From: Methylobacterium sp. J-077
GTDB lineage: Bacteria; Pseudomonadota; Alphaproteobacteria; Rhizobiales; Beijerinckiaceae
Length of the DNA stretch: 64,000 nucleotides
Reading direction: 5' to 3'
NCBI RefSeq assembly: GCF_022829365.1
Contig: NZ_JAKSYJ010000236.1
Span: 1 to 64,000, forward strand
Part shown: piece by piece, positions 1 through 9,924 of the stretch
Numbering within the stretch: the first letter of the stretch is position 1
Layout: every line of letters starts with the position of its first letter
Program-made: the position numbers and the translations under genes
Notes under the pieces: generated by a model
Database searches by the model: none
Seen by the model: the letters and a program-made list of their open reading frames with translations, nothing else
What the model was told of the DNA's origin: nothing

Positions 1-120
1 CGCATAGATCGCCGACAAAGCCAGAAGGCGCCGTGTTTGGGCGGGATCACGCGCGCACCTGGCCAAGGTGCGCAGACCGTCAGCGTCAAAGTCTGACCGC
101 AGCGGTACCGGAGCAGCCAT
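1..120 (-). CDS. IS630-family transposase, N-terminal fragment cut by the window edge
   Basis: Forty codons read leftward from an ATG at 120 and run off the window. The peptide begins MAAPVPLRSDFDADGLR and continues with a helix containing TRRLLALSAIYA. This is the usual start of the IS630-type transposases common in Rhizobiales, where an N-terminal helix-turn-helix precedes a DDE domain. The DDE part lies outside the window, so whether the element is intact cannot be judged. No inverted repeat end was identified in the 190 bases upstream of the start. This differs from the IS630 element at 32.2-33.2 kb, whose transposase starts differently. Confidence 0.75.
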   Translation of the reverse strand, partial: MAAPVPLRSDFDADGLRTLARCARDPAQTRRLLALSAIYA

Positions 121-309
121 GACATCCTCCTCGGGCTCCAAACCCGAAGACAGAATCACCCCTCAGCCGCCGACGCTACCCCGTGAGTCCCACTTAACGA
201 GGGTTGGTATCAGTCTCCTCGTGGTGCGCCCCGGGCCAGATGGGCCTACGGCGCAGCGTCCTTCGCGCCGGGGGAAGATGATGGGTCGGCTGATCGCGCG
301 GGTCCAACC

Positions 310-957
310 CTAGCCCTGAAGTTTCCGGACGATGTCATCGAAGGCTTCGACCGGCAGCGCACCTTCGTGTCGCTCGCCGTTGAGGAACAGGGTCTGCGTC
401 GAATGGACGTCCAGGACCTTCATGGCCTGCGCTTGCACGCGGTTGACCTGGTCGTAGAGGGCTTGGTCGGCGAGCACGGCATCGAACTTGGCCTTGTCGA
501 AGCCAGCCTGCCGGAGGAGGTCGCGCATCGCGTCGAGCGGCTTGTCGACGAAGGCCCAGGACCTCTGTCTCTCGAACAGCAGGTCCGTGACCGGATAGTA
601 GTTCCGCCCGCTGTCGGCCCTGGCCAGCATAAAGGCGGCGGTGTCGAGGGGGTTCAGCGGCTATCCGCGCAATGCGAAGCGCATCTGCCCCGTGTCGATC
701 CAGCGGGCCTTGATGCTTGGCCAGACCTTGTCGTGGAAGGCCGCGCAATGGGTGCAGGTGACGGCGGCGTACTCGATGAAGGTCACCTTTGCATCGGCCG
801 AGCCGACCCAGATGTCGCCCAACGAGCCCGCCATCGCTGGGTCATCGACGGGGGCCGCCCGCGCCGGGGCGAATGCGAACGCAGGGCCCAGGATCGCGCC
901 GAGAAGCAGGGTACGACGGGCGAAGCGCTGGCTTAGAGTGCTGGTCTCTGTCTTCAC
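310..957 (-). pseudogene. DsbA-family thiol:disulfide oxidoreductase broken by an in-frame amber codon
   Basis: From a GTG at 957 the frame encodes a twin-Arg/hydrophobic export signal (about residues 10-34, ending PARA). A DsbA thioredoxin fold follows with the redox motif CTHC. A TAG at 661-663 stops the frame after MRFALRG. The same frame resumes directly with PLNPLDTAAFMLAR and continues to a stop at 310, giving the helical insertion and the C-terminal strand (STQTLFLNGERHEGALP, the cis-Pro-side region) of a periplasmic DsbA or DsbG-type protein. The stop replaces the aromatic position of the usual R-E-F/Y-P segment. Without readthrough, the product lacks more than half of the fold and is probably inactive. 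The frame extends upstream of the GTG, but the export signal fixes the likely start. A pseudogene is the simplest reading. Confidence 0.75.
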
Positions 958-1069
958 GCGGCCGCCTCGTTCGTCCGCAAGCCAATGAAGCTGAGGTTCG
1001 GGGACCCAGGCGTCCCTTTCATGACAAACGGTGGCCCGCACGTATCGTTTTGTAGTCGTCGCTCGGTCT

Positions 1070-2812
1070 TCAGGCCCTGCCGATCGGTCGCACGTCCGAG
1101 GCGGCGGCGAACGAGGTGAACCGTTCCGGCTCGTCGAGGGGCACGTCGAGGCTGCAGCGCAGACCCTCGGGGGCGAACTCCAGACGGACCTCGCCCCCCA
1201 GTTCACGGCTGACCCCGCCCGTGATCAGGCGCGTGCCGAAGCCTCGTTTGCCCGTCTCCCGCACCGGCGGGCCGCCGCTCTCCCGCCATTCCAGGGCGAG
1301 CCGCCTCGTGCCGCTCTCGCCGACAAAGACCCTCCAGGCGACGTCGATCCGGCCCGCGTCGGTCGAGAGGGCGCCGTACTTGGCTGCGTTGGTCGTCAAC
1401 TCGTGCACCGTCATCCCGAGCGCCAAGACGTAGCGCGGTGGGAGGTCGATGTCGGCCCCTTCCAGGCCGAAGCGGTGCAACTGCTCGTCCCGGAAGGGGG
1501 CGAGCTCGTTCTCCAGCACCGTGCGCAGCGAGGCGCCCTCCCAGTCGTCGCGCGAGAGCAGGTCGTGGGTCTTGGAAAGGGAGAGGATTCGTCCCTCAAG
1601 CCGCTCGCCGCGATCCTCGTCCCGGCGGGCCTGCCGCGCCAGGGACTGCACGGTGGTCAGGGTGTTGCGGACGCGATGATTCAACTCGTGCAACATCATC
1701 GTCTGCCGCTCCTGCAGGACCCGGCTGCGTGCGACCTCCTCGCGCAACTCGCCCTGGTGCCTCTGCAGCGACGCCGCCATGGCGTCGAACGCCTCGCCGA
1801 GCCGGCCGAACTCGTCGCTCCCGGACAACCCGGTCCGGGTCCCCAACTCACCCGCCCGCCACGCGCCGGCCGCCCCGAGCAGGCGCCGCACCGGCCTGCG
1901 GATGAAGGAGCGACTGGCCAGGAGCGCGGCCGCGACGGCCAGGATCGCGCCGACGCCGATCAGCACGACCCCGCGATGGGTCGCGGCATCGATGTCCGCG
2001 AAGGCCGTGGCTGGCGAGAGGCCCACCGCCACCGTCATGTCGTGGAGGTCCCCCGGCGCGCCTCCGGCCACCGCCGTGATCCGCGGGTTGCCCCGCAATC
2101 CGGTCAAGTCCGCGACGCCGCCGCGGTGGTCGGCTAGGGCCTTCCAGAAGGCTGTCGGCAGCGGCTTGCCGGCCCAGGCTTCGTGGTCGGGAAGCCGGAC
2201 CAGGATCGTGCCGTTCCGGTCCGCGACCGTGAGGGCGGCGTCGGGCGGCAACCCGGCATCGGACTGCCGTGCCGCGAGGTAGGACAGGTCGATGCTCGTG
2301 ATCACGATGCCTTCGGGGCGACCGTCGCCGTCTTCGTCGGCGATGGCCTGGGCGAACTGGATGGTGGGCCGTCCGGTGACCCGGCCGGACACGACCTCCC
2401 CGATGGCGAAGCCGCCGGTGCGCATCGCCTCCTGGAAGTAGGACCGGTCGGCGACCGAATAGGCCCCGACCGGGGATCCCAGCGTGTTGCACCGGATGCG
2501 CCCGTCCGGGTCGGCGACCCCGAAAAAGAACGAGCCGGGGACTTTCCCGCCGACCGTCGCGAGGTACGCCGTGCAGGCCCGGGCGTCCTTGCCGCGGACC
2601 TCGGCCACTCCGGCCAGGATGGCGAGGATCTGCCGCGCCCCGCGACCGAACTGCCCCAAGTCGGCCGCGACGGCCTTCGCCCCGCGCATGGCCTCCTTCC
2701 GGACGGCCTCGGCCCGGGCGGCGCGGAGCGCGTACTCGTTGTAGCCCTGGACGGCTAACGCCGGGATCAGCGCCAAGACGACAAGGCCCACGATCCGCTT
2801 GGTTAGTGACAT
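1070..2812 (-). CDS. membrane sensor histidine kinase, HWE family (Cache-HAMP-HisKA_2)
   Basis: This is a predicted inner-membrane sensor kinase of 580 residues. An N-terminal membrane helix (about residues 5-24) is followed by a periplasmic dCache-like domain (about 30-270), a second membrane helix (about 280-300) and a HAMP linker. The kinase core shows the H-box MLHELNHRVRNTLTTVQ, the N-box HELTTNAAKYGALS, and a W-R-E-S-G-G-P segment with GFGTRLI. These are hallmarks of HWE/HisKA_2 kinases, in which His autophosphorylates and passes phosphate to a response regulator. The frame is open to 2890, but the ATG at 2812 sits just before the first membrane helix and is preferred. No response regulator is adjacent. 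The next gene on the same strand (LOV kinase) is separate, 190 bases away. Confidence 0.85.
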   Translation of the reverse strand: MSLTKRIVGLVVLALIPALAVQGYNEYALRAARAEAVRKEAMRGAKAVAADLGQFGRGARQILAILAGVAEVRGKDARACTAYLATVGGKVPGSFFFGVADPDGRIRCNTLGSPVGAYSVADRSYFQEAMRTGGFAIGEVVSGRVTGRPTIQFAQAIADEDGDGRPEGIVITSIDLSYLAARQSDAGLPPDAALTVADRNGTILVRLPDHEAWAGKPLPTAFWKALADHRGGVADLTGLRGNPRITAVAGGAPGDLHDMTVAVGLSPATAFADIDAATHRGVVLIGVGAILAVAAALLASRSFIRRPVRRLLGAAGAWRAGELGTRTGLSGSDEFGRLGEAFDAMAASLQRHQGELREEVARSRVLQERQTMMLHELNHRVRNTLTTVQSLARQARRDEDRGERLEGRILSLSKTHDLLSRDDWEGASLRTVLENELAPFRDEQLHRFGLEGADIDLPPRYVLALGMTVHELTTNAAKYGALSTDAGRIDVAWRVFVGESGTRRLALEWRESGGPPVRETGKRGFGTRLITGGVSRELGGEVRLEFAPEGLRCSLDVPLDEPERFTSFAAASDVRPIGRA

Positions 2813-3001
2813 CGAGTTCCCGAGCTTGGTGAAGCCCGTCGTCTCCCGGGACCCGGCCACCGAACTAGGTCGGTTCGGCTGCAAAGCCATGGGCAGCGCC
2901 CCGGCCCGCTAGCCAGGGCTATCTATCGATCGAGGCGCGGCGGGCCCGATGGACGCACCCCGCCCCGGGACGGTCGCCGCGGGGATTCCCCGCGACGGCG
3001 G

Positions 3002-5425
3002 TCAGTGCGCGCCGGTGCCGACGCGCCCCACCGCGCGCCTGAGGATGCGCGAGAGGTCGGCCACGGAGTAGGGTTTGCGCAGGAGCTCGAACCCGTGCGT
3101 CCCCTGCTCGGCAAGCACCTCGCTGTAGCCCGACGTCAGGACCACCGGCAGGCCGGGCCGGCGGCGGCGGAGCTCGCGGGCGAGATCGACCCCGTTCATC
3201 CCCGGCATGACCACGTCGGAGAACACCACCTCGAACCGGTAGGGTATGCGCTCGAACTCGTTCAGGGCCTTTTCCGCGTCCACGGCCCACACGGTGCTAT
3301 AGCCGAGCTCTTCCAGCGCCTGCGCCGCGAAGGCCCCGACCTCATGGTTGTCCTCCACCAGCAGGACGCAGGTGCCGTGGCCCTCGGCGAGGTCCGCCAG
3401 CTCGTGCGCCTCGGCCTCGGGGACGGCGGCGGCCTTGGCGCGCGGGAGGTACAGGGTGAAGGTGGCGCCCTCGCCGAGGCGGCTCTCGGCGATGACCTCG
3501 CCGCCGGACTGCTTGGCGAAGCCGAAGACCTGGGACAACCCGAGCCCGGTGCCCTGGCCGACGCCCTTCGTGGTGAAGAACGGCTCGAAGATCCGGCCCA
3601 GCGCATCCGGGGCGATGCCGCTGCCCGTGTCGGCGACCGAGACCGCGACGAAGTCGCCGCGCATGGCCGGATGGGCCCGGACCGCGGGGACAACGCCGAC
3701 CGGCCGCACCCGGATGGTGATGCGCCCTTCGCCCGACATCGCGTCGCGGGCGTTGACCACCATGTTGACCAGCGCGGTGTCGAACTGGCTCGGGTCGGCG
3801 TCGACGAGGCAGAGACCCTCCCGCCCCCTGGCGTCCCGGAACGGCTCGACCTGGGTCTCGACGTGGATGCGCGAGCCCGTGAGGGTGCGAACCATGTCCG
3901 AGACCGAGGCGACGCCGCGCCCGACATCGAACACCTCCGGCTGGAGGGCCTGCCTCCGCGCGAAGGCGAGGAGTTGGCCGGTCAGCTTGGCCGCGCGGTC
4001 GACGGTGTCCGATATGGCGTCGACGTAGCGGATCCGGCGCTCCTCGGCCAGGTTCGGCCGCTTCAGCAGGTCGGTGGACGACTTGATGACCGTCAGCAGG
4101 TTGTTGAAGTCATGCGCGACGCCGCCGGTGAGCTGGCCCACCGCCTCCAGCTTCTGGCTCTGCCGGAGTTGCTCCTCCAGGGCCTTGCGCTCCGTCACGT
4201 CCCGGCCCGCCGCATATAAGTGGTCGTCGCGGGGGATGGCGTACCACGACAGCCATCGGAAGCCTCCGTCGCGCGTTCGCATCCGCACGTCCAGGCCGTC
4301 GAGGACGATGCCGTTCACGAGGTCGTCGAACACCCCCTCCACGGCGGACCTGTCGGCCGGGTCGATGAATGTGTCGAAGTGCGCGCCGACGAGGTCGTCC
4401 TCGGACCAGCCGAGCGTCTCGGTCCAGGCCGGGTTCACCGAGCGGTAGCGGCCGTCGAAGCCGCAGACGAGGAACAGGTCGCGGCTCGTGCGCCAGACCA
4501 TGTCGCGCTCGTCCGTCCTGTCGCGGGCGGTCTCCTCCAGGACCCGCTCGGCCTCGCGCCGTTCGGTGATGTCGTTGAACAGGATGGCGACCCGGCGCCG
4601 GGCCGGCTCGCCGATGCGCAGGGCGTGGACGTCGAACCACCGGCCGAGTGCCACCGCGCCGCTCTCGAAGCGGGCCGCCTCGCCCGTCAGCGCCACCCCG
4701 CCGTAGGCGTCCAGCCAGGACCGCTCCAGGCCCGGGACGACCTCGCTGACCCAGCGTCCGGCCACGTCGCGGAGCCCGGTATGGCGTTCGAACGCCGGGT
4801 TGACCTCCACGAAGCGGTAGTCGACGGCGCGCCCAGCCGCATCGTAGCGCATCTCGACGATGCAGAAGCCGGCGTCCACGGCCTCAAACAGGGTGCGATA
4901 GCGCGCCTCGCTCTCGGCGAGCCGGCCTTCCTCGGTGCGAAACCGGGTGACGTCGAGTTGGCTCGCGAAGAAGTAGCGCAGATGTCCGTCCGGATCGAAC
5001 ACCGGGCTGACGTAGAGTTCGTTCCGGAACGGCGTGCCGTCGCGGTGGTAGTTCAGGATCTCCACGACCACGTCGCGCCGCGCCGCGACGGCGTCGCGGA
5101 CCTTGGCGACGTTGGCAGGATCGGTGCCCGGGCCTTGGAGGAATCGGCAGTTGCGGCCGATCAGCTCGTCGGCTCCGTAGCCGCAGAGCTCCTGGAATGC
5201 GCGGTTGGCGAAGACGATCGGGTTGTCGGGCAGGTTCGGATCGGTGACGATCTGCGGCATGCGGGTCTTCTCCGCCGCCGTGAACAGCAGGTCGGTCCCG
5301 GCCGCCGAGGTGCGCTCGTCGCCGGTCGGGGCATGGACGTGCCCCTCGTTCCGCCGCCGCAGCCGCTCGATCTCAGCCTTCGCGTCCGCCAGTTGCCGGC
5401 GCAGGTCCTCGAAGTCCGTTTCCAT
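3002..5425 (-). CDS. LOV-PAS-PAS hybrid histidine kinase with C-terminal receiver
   Basis: This is a predicted soluble blue-light-type hybrid kinase of 807 residues. A short N-terminal coiled coil (about 5-27) leads to a PAS/LOV domain (about 47-160) holding the flavin-adduct signature GRNCRFLQ, with Cys93 as the candidate photoactive cysteine. Two further PAS domains follow, then a HisKA dimerisation domain with GGVAHDFNNLLTVIKS, a HATPase_c domain (NARDAM, DTGSG, GTGLGLS) and a receiver (VLLVEDN, acceptor Asp in VVFSDVVMPGMNG, Lys in LLRKPYS). In this class a light-induced Cys-flavin bond drives kinase output. The frame runs open to 5782, but that upstream sequence is unlike protein, so the ATG at 5425 before METDFEDLRR was chosen. 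The gene lies between two HWE kinases, and none has an adjacent stand-alone regulator. Confidence 0.9.
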   Translation of the reverse strand: METDFEDLRRQLADAKAEIERLRRRNEGHVHAPTGDERTSAAGTDLLFTAAEKTRMPQIVTDPNLPDNPIVFANRAFQELCGYGADELIGRNCRFLQGPGTDPANVAKVRDAVAARRDVVVEILNYHRDGTPFRNELYVSPVFDPDGHLRYFFASQLDVTRFRTEEGRLAESEARYRTLFEAVDAGFCIVEMRYDAAGRAVDYRFVEVNPAFERHTGLRDVAGRWVSEVVPGLERSWLDAYGGVALTGEAARFESGAVALGRWFDVHALRIGEPARRRVAILFNDITERREAERVLEETARDRTDERDMVWRTSRDLFLVCGFDGRYRSVNPAWTETLGWSEDDLVGAHFDTFIDPADRSAVEGVFDDLVNGIVLDGLDVRMRTRDGGFRWLSWYAIPRDDHLYAAGRDVTERKALEEQLRQSQKLEAVGQLTGGVAHDFNNLLTVIKSSTDLLKRPNLAEERRIRYVDAISDTVDRAAKLTGQLLAFARRQALQPEVFDVGRGVASVSDMVRTLTGSRIHVETQVEPFRDARGREGLCLVDADPSQFDTALVNMVVNARDAMSGEGRITIRVRPVGVVPAVRAHPAMRGDFVAVSVADTGSGIAPDALGRIFEPFFTTKGVGQGTGLGLSQVFGFAKQSGGEVIAESRLGEGATFTLYLPRAKAAAVPEAEAHELADLAEGHGTCVLLVEDNHEVGAFAAQALEELGYSTVWAVDAEKALNEFERIPYRFEVVFSDVVMPGMNGVDLARELRRRRPGLPVVLTSGYSEVLAEQGTHGFELLRKPYSVADLSRILRRAVGRVGTGAH

Positions 5426-5896
5426 CCTGCTTGTCCCGACCGGATACTGGGTGGGTCCGTCCGCCGGTGTCCCGACGGAGCCGTCGGTTGCCGCTGCGTG
5501 CCGTTGGCCTACGCATCCCGGAGCCGTATGACGGAGGCCGGGTCGTCCGGGAAGTGTGGCCCGGGATTGCATGGCGAGCCGTCCCGCCCCGTTCCCGGCC
5601 CGACCGTGGTGTTGCACAGCCCCGGACGAACGGGACGCGCACCCCCGTGCTCCCGGAACGCCGGCGTTCCTGGCCGGCCTGGACCGGACCGCAGGGCGGT
5701 CGGAGACCCCAGGAACCGGTCGCGAATACGTTGTTGCACCCCTGTTCCCGCCGGTTGAACGTCGACAGCCGCTTCCGAGCAAGCGGCGATCTGCCCGGTC
5801 ACCTTCCCGTGTCTGTATCAGTCACCTATGGCATAAGGCGTTCCAGTCATTCACATCAGATCGACGGGCTGCGAAACCCAGATCTCGGCCCTGGGG
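5426..5896. other. intergenic region, no gene recognised
   Basis: This stretch of about 470 bases lies between the divergently transcribed LOV kinase and the GAF/PAS kinase. The open frames on both strands are rich in Arg, Pro and Gly and resemble no protein family. It must hold both promoters, but no convincing sigma-70 pair or regulator site stands out. Confidence 0.5.
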
Positions 5897-8632
5897 TTGA
5901 CGACGCTCGAACGGGTGGTCGTGGAACAGATCGACAGCACAGCGCGACGCCAAGCTGCACTCGCCGCTTATGACATTCTCGACACGCTGACCGAGGCCGA
6001 GTTCGACGGCATCGTGAGGGTAGCGTCCGAGACCTGCGGCATGCCGGTGTCGCTGATCTCCTTGCTCGACGGCGAGCGCCAGTGGTTCAAGGCCGAGACC
6101 GGCTTCGGCCAGAGCGAGACCCCCATCTCGCAGTCCATCTGTGCCTACGCCGCGCAGCAGCACGACGTGTTCGAGATCCCCGATCTCACCCTCGATCCGC
6201 GCACCGCCGACAACCTGCTCGTGACCGGCGGACCGGCAGTGCGTTTCTATGCTGGCGTGCCGTTGAGGACGGCGGACGGCGTCAATCTCGGCGCCCTGTG
6301 CGTCCTCGACACTAAGCCCAATCGGCTGACCCCGGCACAGGCGTTCACCCTGCGCACGCTCGCCCAGTAGGTCATCACCAACCTAGAGCTGCGACGCGCC
6401 CTTAAGGAGCGCCGCGAGAGCGACCGGCGCAACAAGGCGATCCTCCAGAGCGCGATCGACTACGGCATCATCGCGATGGATCTGAACGGCCGCGTCACGA
6501 GCTGGAACGCGGGGGCCGAGCAGATCCTCGGGTGGACCGAGGCTGAGATGCTCGGGCGGCATGCCAACGTCTTCTTCACCCAGGAGGACGAACGCGACCA
6601 GATCGCCGAGAAGGAGATGGGCGCGGCTCTGCTGCACGGGCGCGGCACCGACGAGCGGTGGCACGTGCGCAAGGACGGCACCAAGTTCTGGGCGAACGGC
6701 GAGATGATGCCGCTCAAGGACAAGGGCGGGCAGCCCGAGGGCTTCATCAAGATCTTGCGCGACCGCACCGACCAGCGCAACGCCGCTGCCCGGCAGCAAG
6801 CCGATGCCGAGTTCATGCGCAGCGTGCTCGCCTCCTCGGCCGACTGCATCAAGGTGCTCGACCTCGACGGCGGCCTGACCTTTATGAGCGAGGGCGGCAT
6901 GCGGGTGATGGAGGTCAGCGACTTCAACCTCATCCGCGGCTGTCCGTGGCCGGACTTCTGGCAGGGCCAGGGTCATCACGATGCTGTCGCGGCCCTCGCA
7001 GCCGCCAAGGCCGGCGGCGTCGGCCACTTCCAGGGATCGGCCGATACCTATCTCGGCACCCCGAAGTGGTGGGACGTGCAGGTGACGCCGATCCTCGGCG
7101 CGGATGGGCAGCCGGAGAAGATCCTGTCGGTCTCCCGCGACATCACCGACCAAAAGTCCGTCGAGCGTCAACTCGCGGTCAGTGAGGAACGCTGGCGCGG
7201 GCTGTTCAGCGGGATGCAGGAGGGGTTCCTCAGCGCCGAGCTGATCCGCGATGAGGCTGGCAAGGCGGTGGACATCCGGTTCCTGGAGGTCAATCCAGCG
7301 TTCGCCGGGCTGACCGGGCTTCCGGCCAGCAGCGCCGGGCGCACCATGCGCGAGCTTGTGCCGGCTATCCCGCAGTGGGTGATCGACACCTACGCCCGCA
7401 CCGTCGAGACCGGACAGCCTGAGAAGTTCGAGATCCACGTCCCAGAGCTGAACCGTACGTTCGAGGTCCGGGCACACAAGCAGTCTGCCCAGCAGTTCGC
7501 TGCGTTGTTCCTGGAGATCTCGGGCCGCAAACGGACCGAGGTTCGCCGCGCGGCCATGACGGAGCTGGGCGACCGGCTGCGCGACGTGGGCGACAAGGGC
7601 GAGATCAGCCGGATCGCCGCTGAGGTCATGGGGCGCACGCTCGGACTTAGCCACGCGGGCTACGGGCAGGTCGATCCCGACGCAGAGACGATCCTCGTGG
7701 AACAGGGGTGGACCGCGTCGGGCCTCACCGACATCGCCGGGCTACACCATTTCCGCGCCTATGGCTCGTACATCGAAGACCTCAGAGCCGGGCGCAAAGT
7801 CGTCATCGACGACACCGGTAGTGATCCTCGGACCGCCGCCGATGCCAAGGCATTGACTGCCATCAGCACGCGCTCGCTTCTCAACTTGCCGGTGATGGAG
7901 CACGGCCGCTTCGTGGCCCTGTTCTACGCCGTGAGGGCGGAACCGGGGGAGTGGGCGCAGGAGGACATCGCCTTCGTGCGCAACGTGGCCGACCGCACCC
8001 GGTCGGCCATCGCCCGCATCGAAGCGGAGGCGCAGCAACAACTGCTCAACCACGAGCTGAGCCACCGCATGAAGAACATGCTGGCGATGGTGCAGTCCAT
8101 CGCCACGCAGACGATGCGTGGAGCGGCCGATCTCGACACCGCCCGGGATGTGCTGGCCAACCGACTGATCGCCCTGGGCAAGTCGCACGACCTCCTACTC
8201 GGTGGCTCCCTGTCGAAAGCCCCGCTAACGAGCGTGATTGAGAGCGCGCTCGACATCCACCGTGACCGTCCGGATCGGTTCATGCTCGATGGCCCGGCTG
8301 TAATGGTGGGTTCCAGGGCGGCGCTTTCGCTGTCGTTGATGCTGCACGAGCTGGCGACCAACGCCGCCAAGTACGGCGCGCTCTCGAACGCGGACGGTCG
8401 GGTTACCATCAGTTGGGATATCGACGGCGACGGCGACGACGCTCCGGTCACCTTGCGTTGGAATGAGGCAGGCGGTCCGGCGGTGGTGGCGCCGAAGCGC
8501 GCGGGGTTCGGCACCCGGCTGATCGGACGCGGGCTTGCTGGAAGCTTCGACGGCAAGGTTGACTTGAGCTACCCGCCCTCTGGTGTGGTCTGCACCATCG
8601 TCGCGCCGCGGCGCGGTCTCATGGCGAGCTAG
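5897..8632 (+). pseudogene. GAF-PAS-PAS-PAS-GAF HWE histidine kinase interrupted by one in-frame TAG
   Basis: From a TTG at 5897 the frame encodes a GAF domain (about residues 15-158). A TAG codon at 6368-6370 then falls where relatives have Gln in the linker between GAF and PAS (…LRTLAQ[stop]VITNLELRRAL). The frame continues intact to 8632. Downstream are a PAS domain (DLNGRVTSWNAGAEQILG), two more PAS-like units, a second GAF domain, and an HWE kinase core with H-box NHELSHRMKNMLAMVQ, N-box LHELATNAAKYGALS and GFGTRLIGRGL. Apart from the amber codon, no other lesion is visible over 911 codons, so the mutation looks recent (one C-to-T change, CAG to TAG). An internal ATG at 6476 could restart translation of a PAS-GAF-kinase lacking the first GAF. 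Suppression or a sequencing error are alternatives. Confidence 0.75.
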
Positions 8633-9009
8633 ACCTCGGATCCCGCGACGGGAGCATGCCGGGCGATCAAACCGTCCCGCCGGCCGTATCCAGCTGGGCA
8701 AGGAGTTGGTTCAGGCGGTCCGGCAAGGGCGTTGCCGGGATCTGGGCGTAACATGCCCTGCAACTTGCGCCCGAGGTGGTGCTGGATCGCGTGGGGTGAT
8801 CCCGGCTGCACCCATATGACCGACCCTTCCGGGAGAGGTTGTCCGTTCTCGTCGCGAACAGGATCACTTCCCTCATCAGAGGCACTTTTCCCCACCGAAC
8901 GGCCTCCCTGGCCCCAGACCACCCAATGAGGGGCAAACAGCCAATCTGGATTGAGTTCCCGTTGAGGCTCTGAGCAATCGGCACAGTGCCATTGGCGCCA
9001 CACCAACAT
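8629..9009 (-). CDS. possible small hypothetical protein
   Basis: An ATG at 9009 opens a 126-codon frame. Its first part contains a C-x2-C pair (HCADCSEP) and several Trp residues (PDWLFAPHWVVWG), which looks protein-like. The second half is rich in Pro and Gly and less convincing. It converges on the end of the preceding kinase gene, overlapping it by four bases. No family is recognised and no ribosome binding site is obvious. It may be a relic. Confidence 0.25.
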   Translation of the reverse strand: MLVWRQWHCADCSEPQRELNPDWLFAPHWVVWGQGGRSVGKSASDEGSDPVRDENGQPLPEGSVIWVQPGSPHAIQHHLGRKLQGMLRPDPGNALAGPPEPTPCPAGYGRRDGLIARHAPVAGSEV

Positions 9010-9348
9010 GACAGACGCCGACCACAGCGTCTTCTCCTGCTAGAATGCAGATCGTGAGCTGGAACTAATTTTCCGTTCGTGAAAGGTCGTGAACGGTCCC
9101 TTAGCTCTGTCCGCTTCGATGCACCGGCCGTCCGGAAGCGGACGGGCCGAAAACCACCCGAAGCGGTCGCGCGGACAGCGACGAACACATCCCGAAAGCC
9201 GTCGTTCCGTTTCGGAGAAGGTCGCCTCGAAATGCGGACGGCATCCGATCGACCCTGGCTGTGTGGATAAGTCGAGGGGATTAACATGAGTTGCTACGGT
9301 AGGGGCGGAATGAAACGCTTCCGGGTGGGTTAGCGACTGTAGCCGATT
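9010..9348. other. intergenic stretch, nothing supported
   Basis: No gene, RNA or repeat could be supported here. Frames on both strands are short or rich in Arg and Ser. The segment leads into a transposase relic, so it is probably decayed accessory DNA. Confidence 0.4.
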
Positions 9349-9600
9349 GAGCCTGTTTCCAGCCTGCCTAGAAGACTAGATTGAAGCGGACAACCCAGTG
9401 TGTTTGTTGACGCCTTCGTGAATGCCATCGGCCGCGCCACGCTGAGTTTTGCAGGCGTGACGCCAGCCGCGTCGGGCGGCCGTCCTATCATCCCGCCCTG
9501 CTGCTCACACTTTATGACTGTGGCTACCCGAGCCGCGTCGAATCGAGCCTTGTTCGGAACGTGAGCCTGCACGCGGGAAAAGGCACGCGAGGCGGTACGC
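9349..9600 (+). pseudogene. degenerate IS1182-like transposase N-terminal relic
   Basis: Read across three + frames, the sequence matches the start of IS1182-type transposases in the right order. Pieces are LFPACLED-stop-IEADNP, then VDAFVNAIGRATLSFAGVTPAA in the next frame, then PSYHPALLLTLYDCGYPSRVES in a third. Intact relatives read L-F-P-E-x-L-D-x-x-I-x-x-D-N-P, then V-D-x-F-V, then G-R-P-x-Y-H-P-A-x-L-L-K-L-Y. One stop and at least two frameshifts separate the pieces, and the DDE catalytic part is absent. This is a dead insertion-sequence remnant. Confidence 0.55.
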
Positions 9601-9924
9601 AACTTGTTCGGCAAAGGCTTAACCGACTGGGAGGTTGCCGGAAGGTCGGCGCCTCACCGTCCACCGCCGCCGCCGTGCGAAAGGCAGCAGGAGCCTGACT
9701 TAGCTGATCGAGGCCGAGCCCCGCGCGCGTCGTTAGGCAACCTAGGGCTTCGTTGAGCAAAAGAAGGAGCTGCAGCACCACCGCCGGGCGATCCCCACAA
9801 TCGCAACCGCAGGTTCACAGCGATCGACAATCAGCGATATAGTTCCAGCCAGCGTTGACATGTCACTGACATTTCGTAACTATGGTTCGTGAAACGGTGT
9901 CGGCAGATCGGTGGGAACGGTGGA
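9601..9924. other. intergenic region upstream of the GntR gene
   Basis: No gene is recognised. The last 100 bases are less GC-rich and should contain the promoter of the GntR-family regulator. No defined operator was found. Confidence 0.4.

Noticed and set aside
68..313. 81-codon + strand frame at the window start
   Set aside because: It covers the antisense of the transposase start and has no protein-like features.
3005..5758. Long + strand open frames opposite the LOV kinase gene (404 and 512 codons)
   Set aside because: They are antisense shadows of a high-GC gene: composition is rich in Arg, Gly, His and Ala, with no family features, while the other strand encodes clear LOV, PAS, kinase and receiver motifs.
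661..6370. Pyrrolysine or other amber recoding as explanation of the two TAG-split genes
   Set aside because: No pyl genes or suppressor tRNA are visible, and several good genes in the window end in TAG-type stops as normal terminators. Nonsense mutation is simpler.
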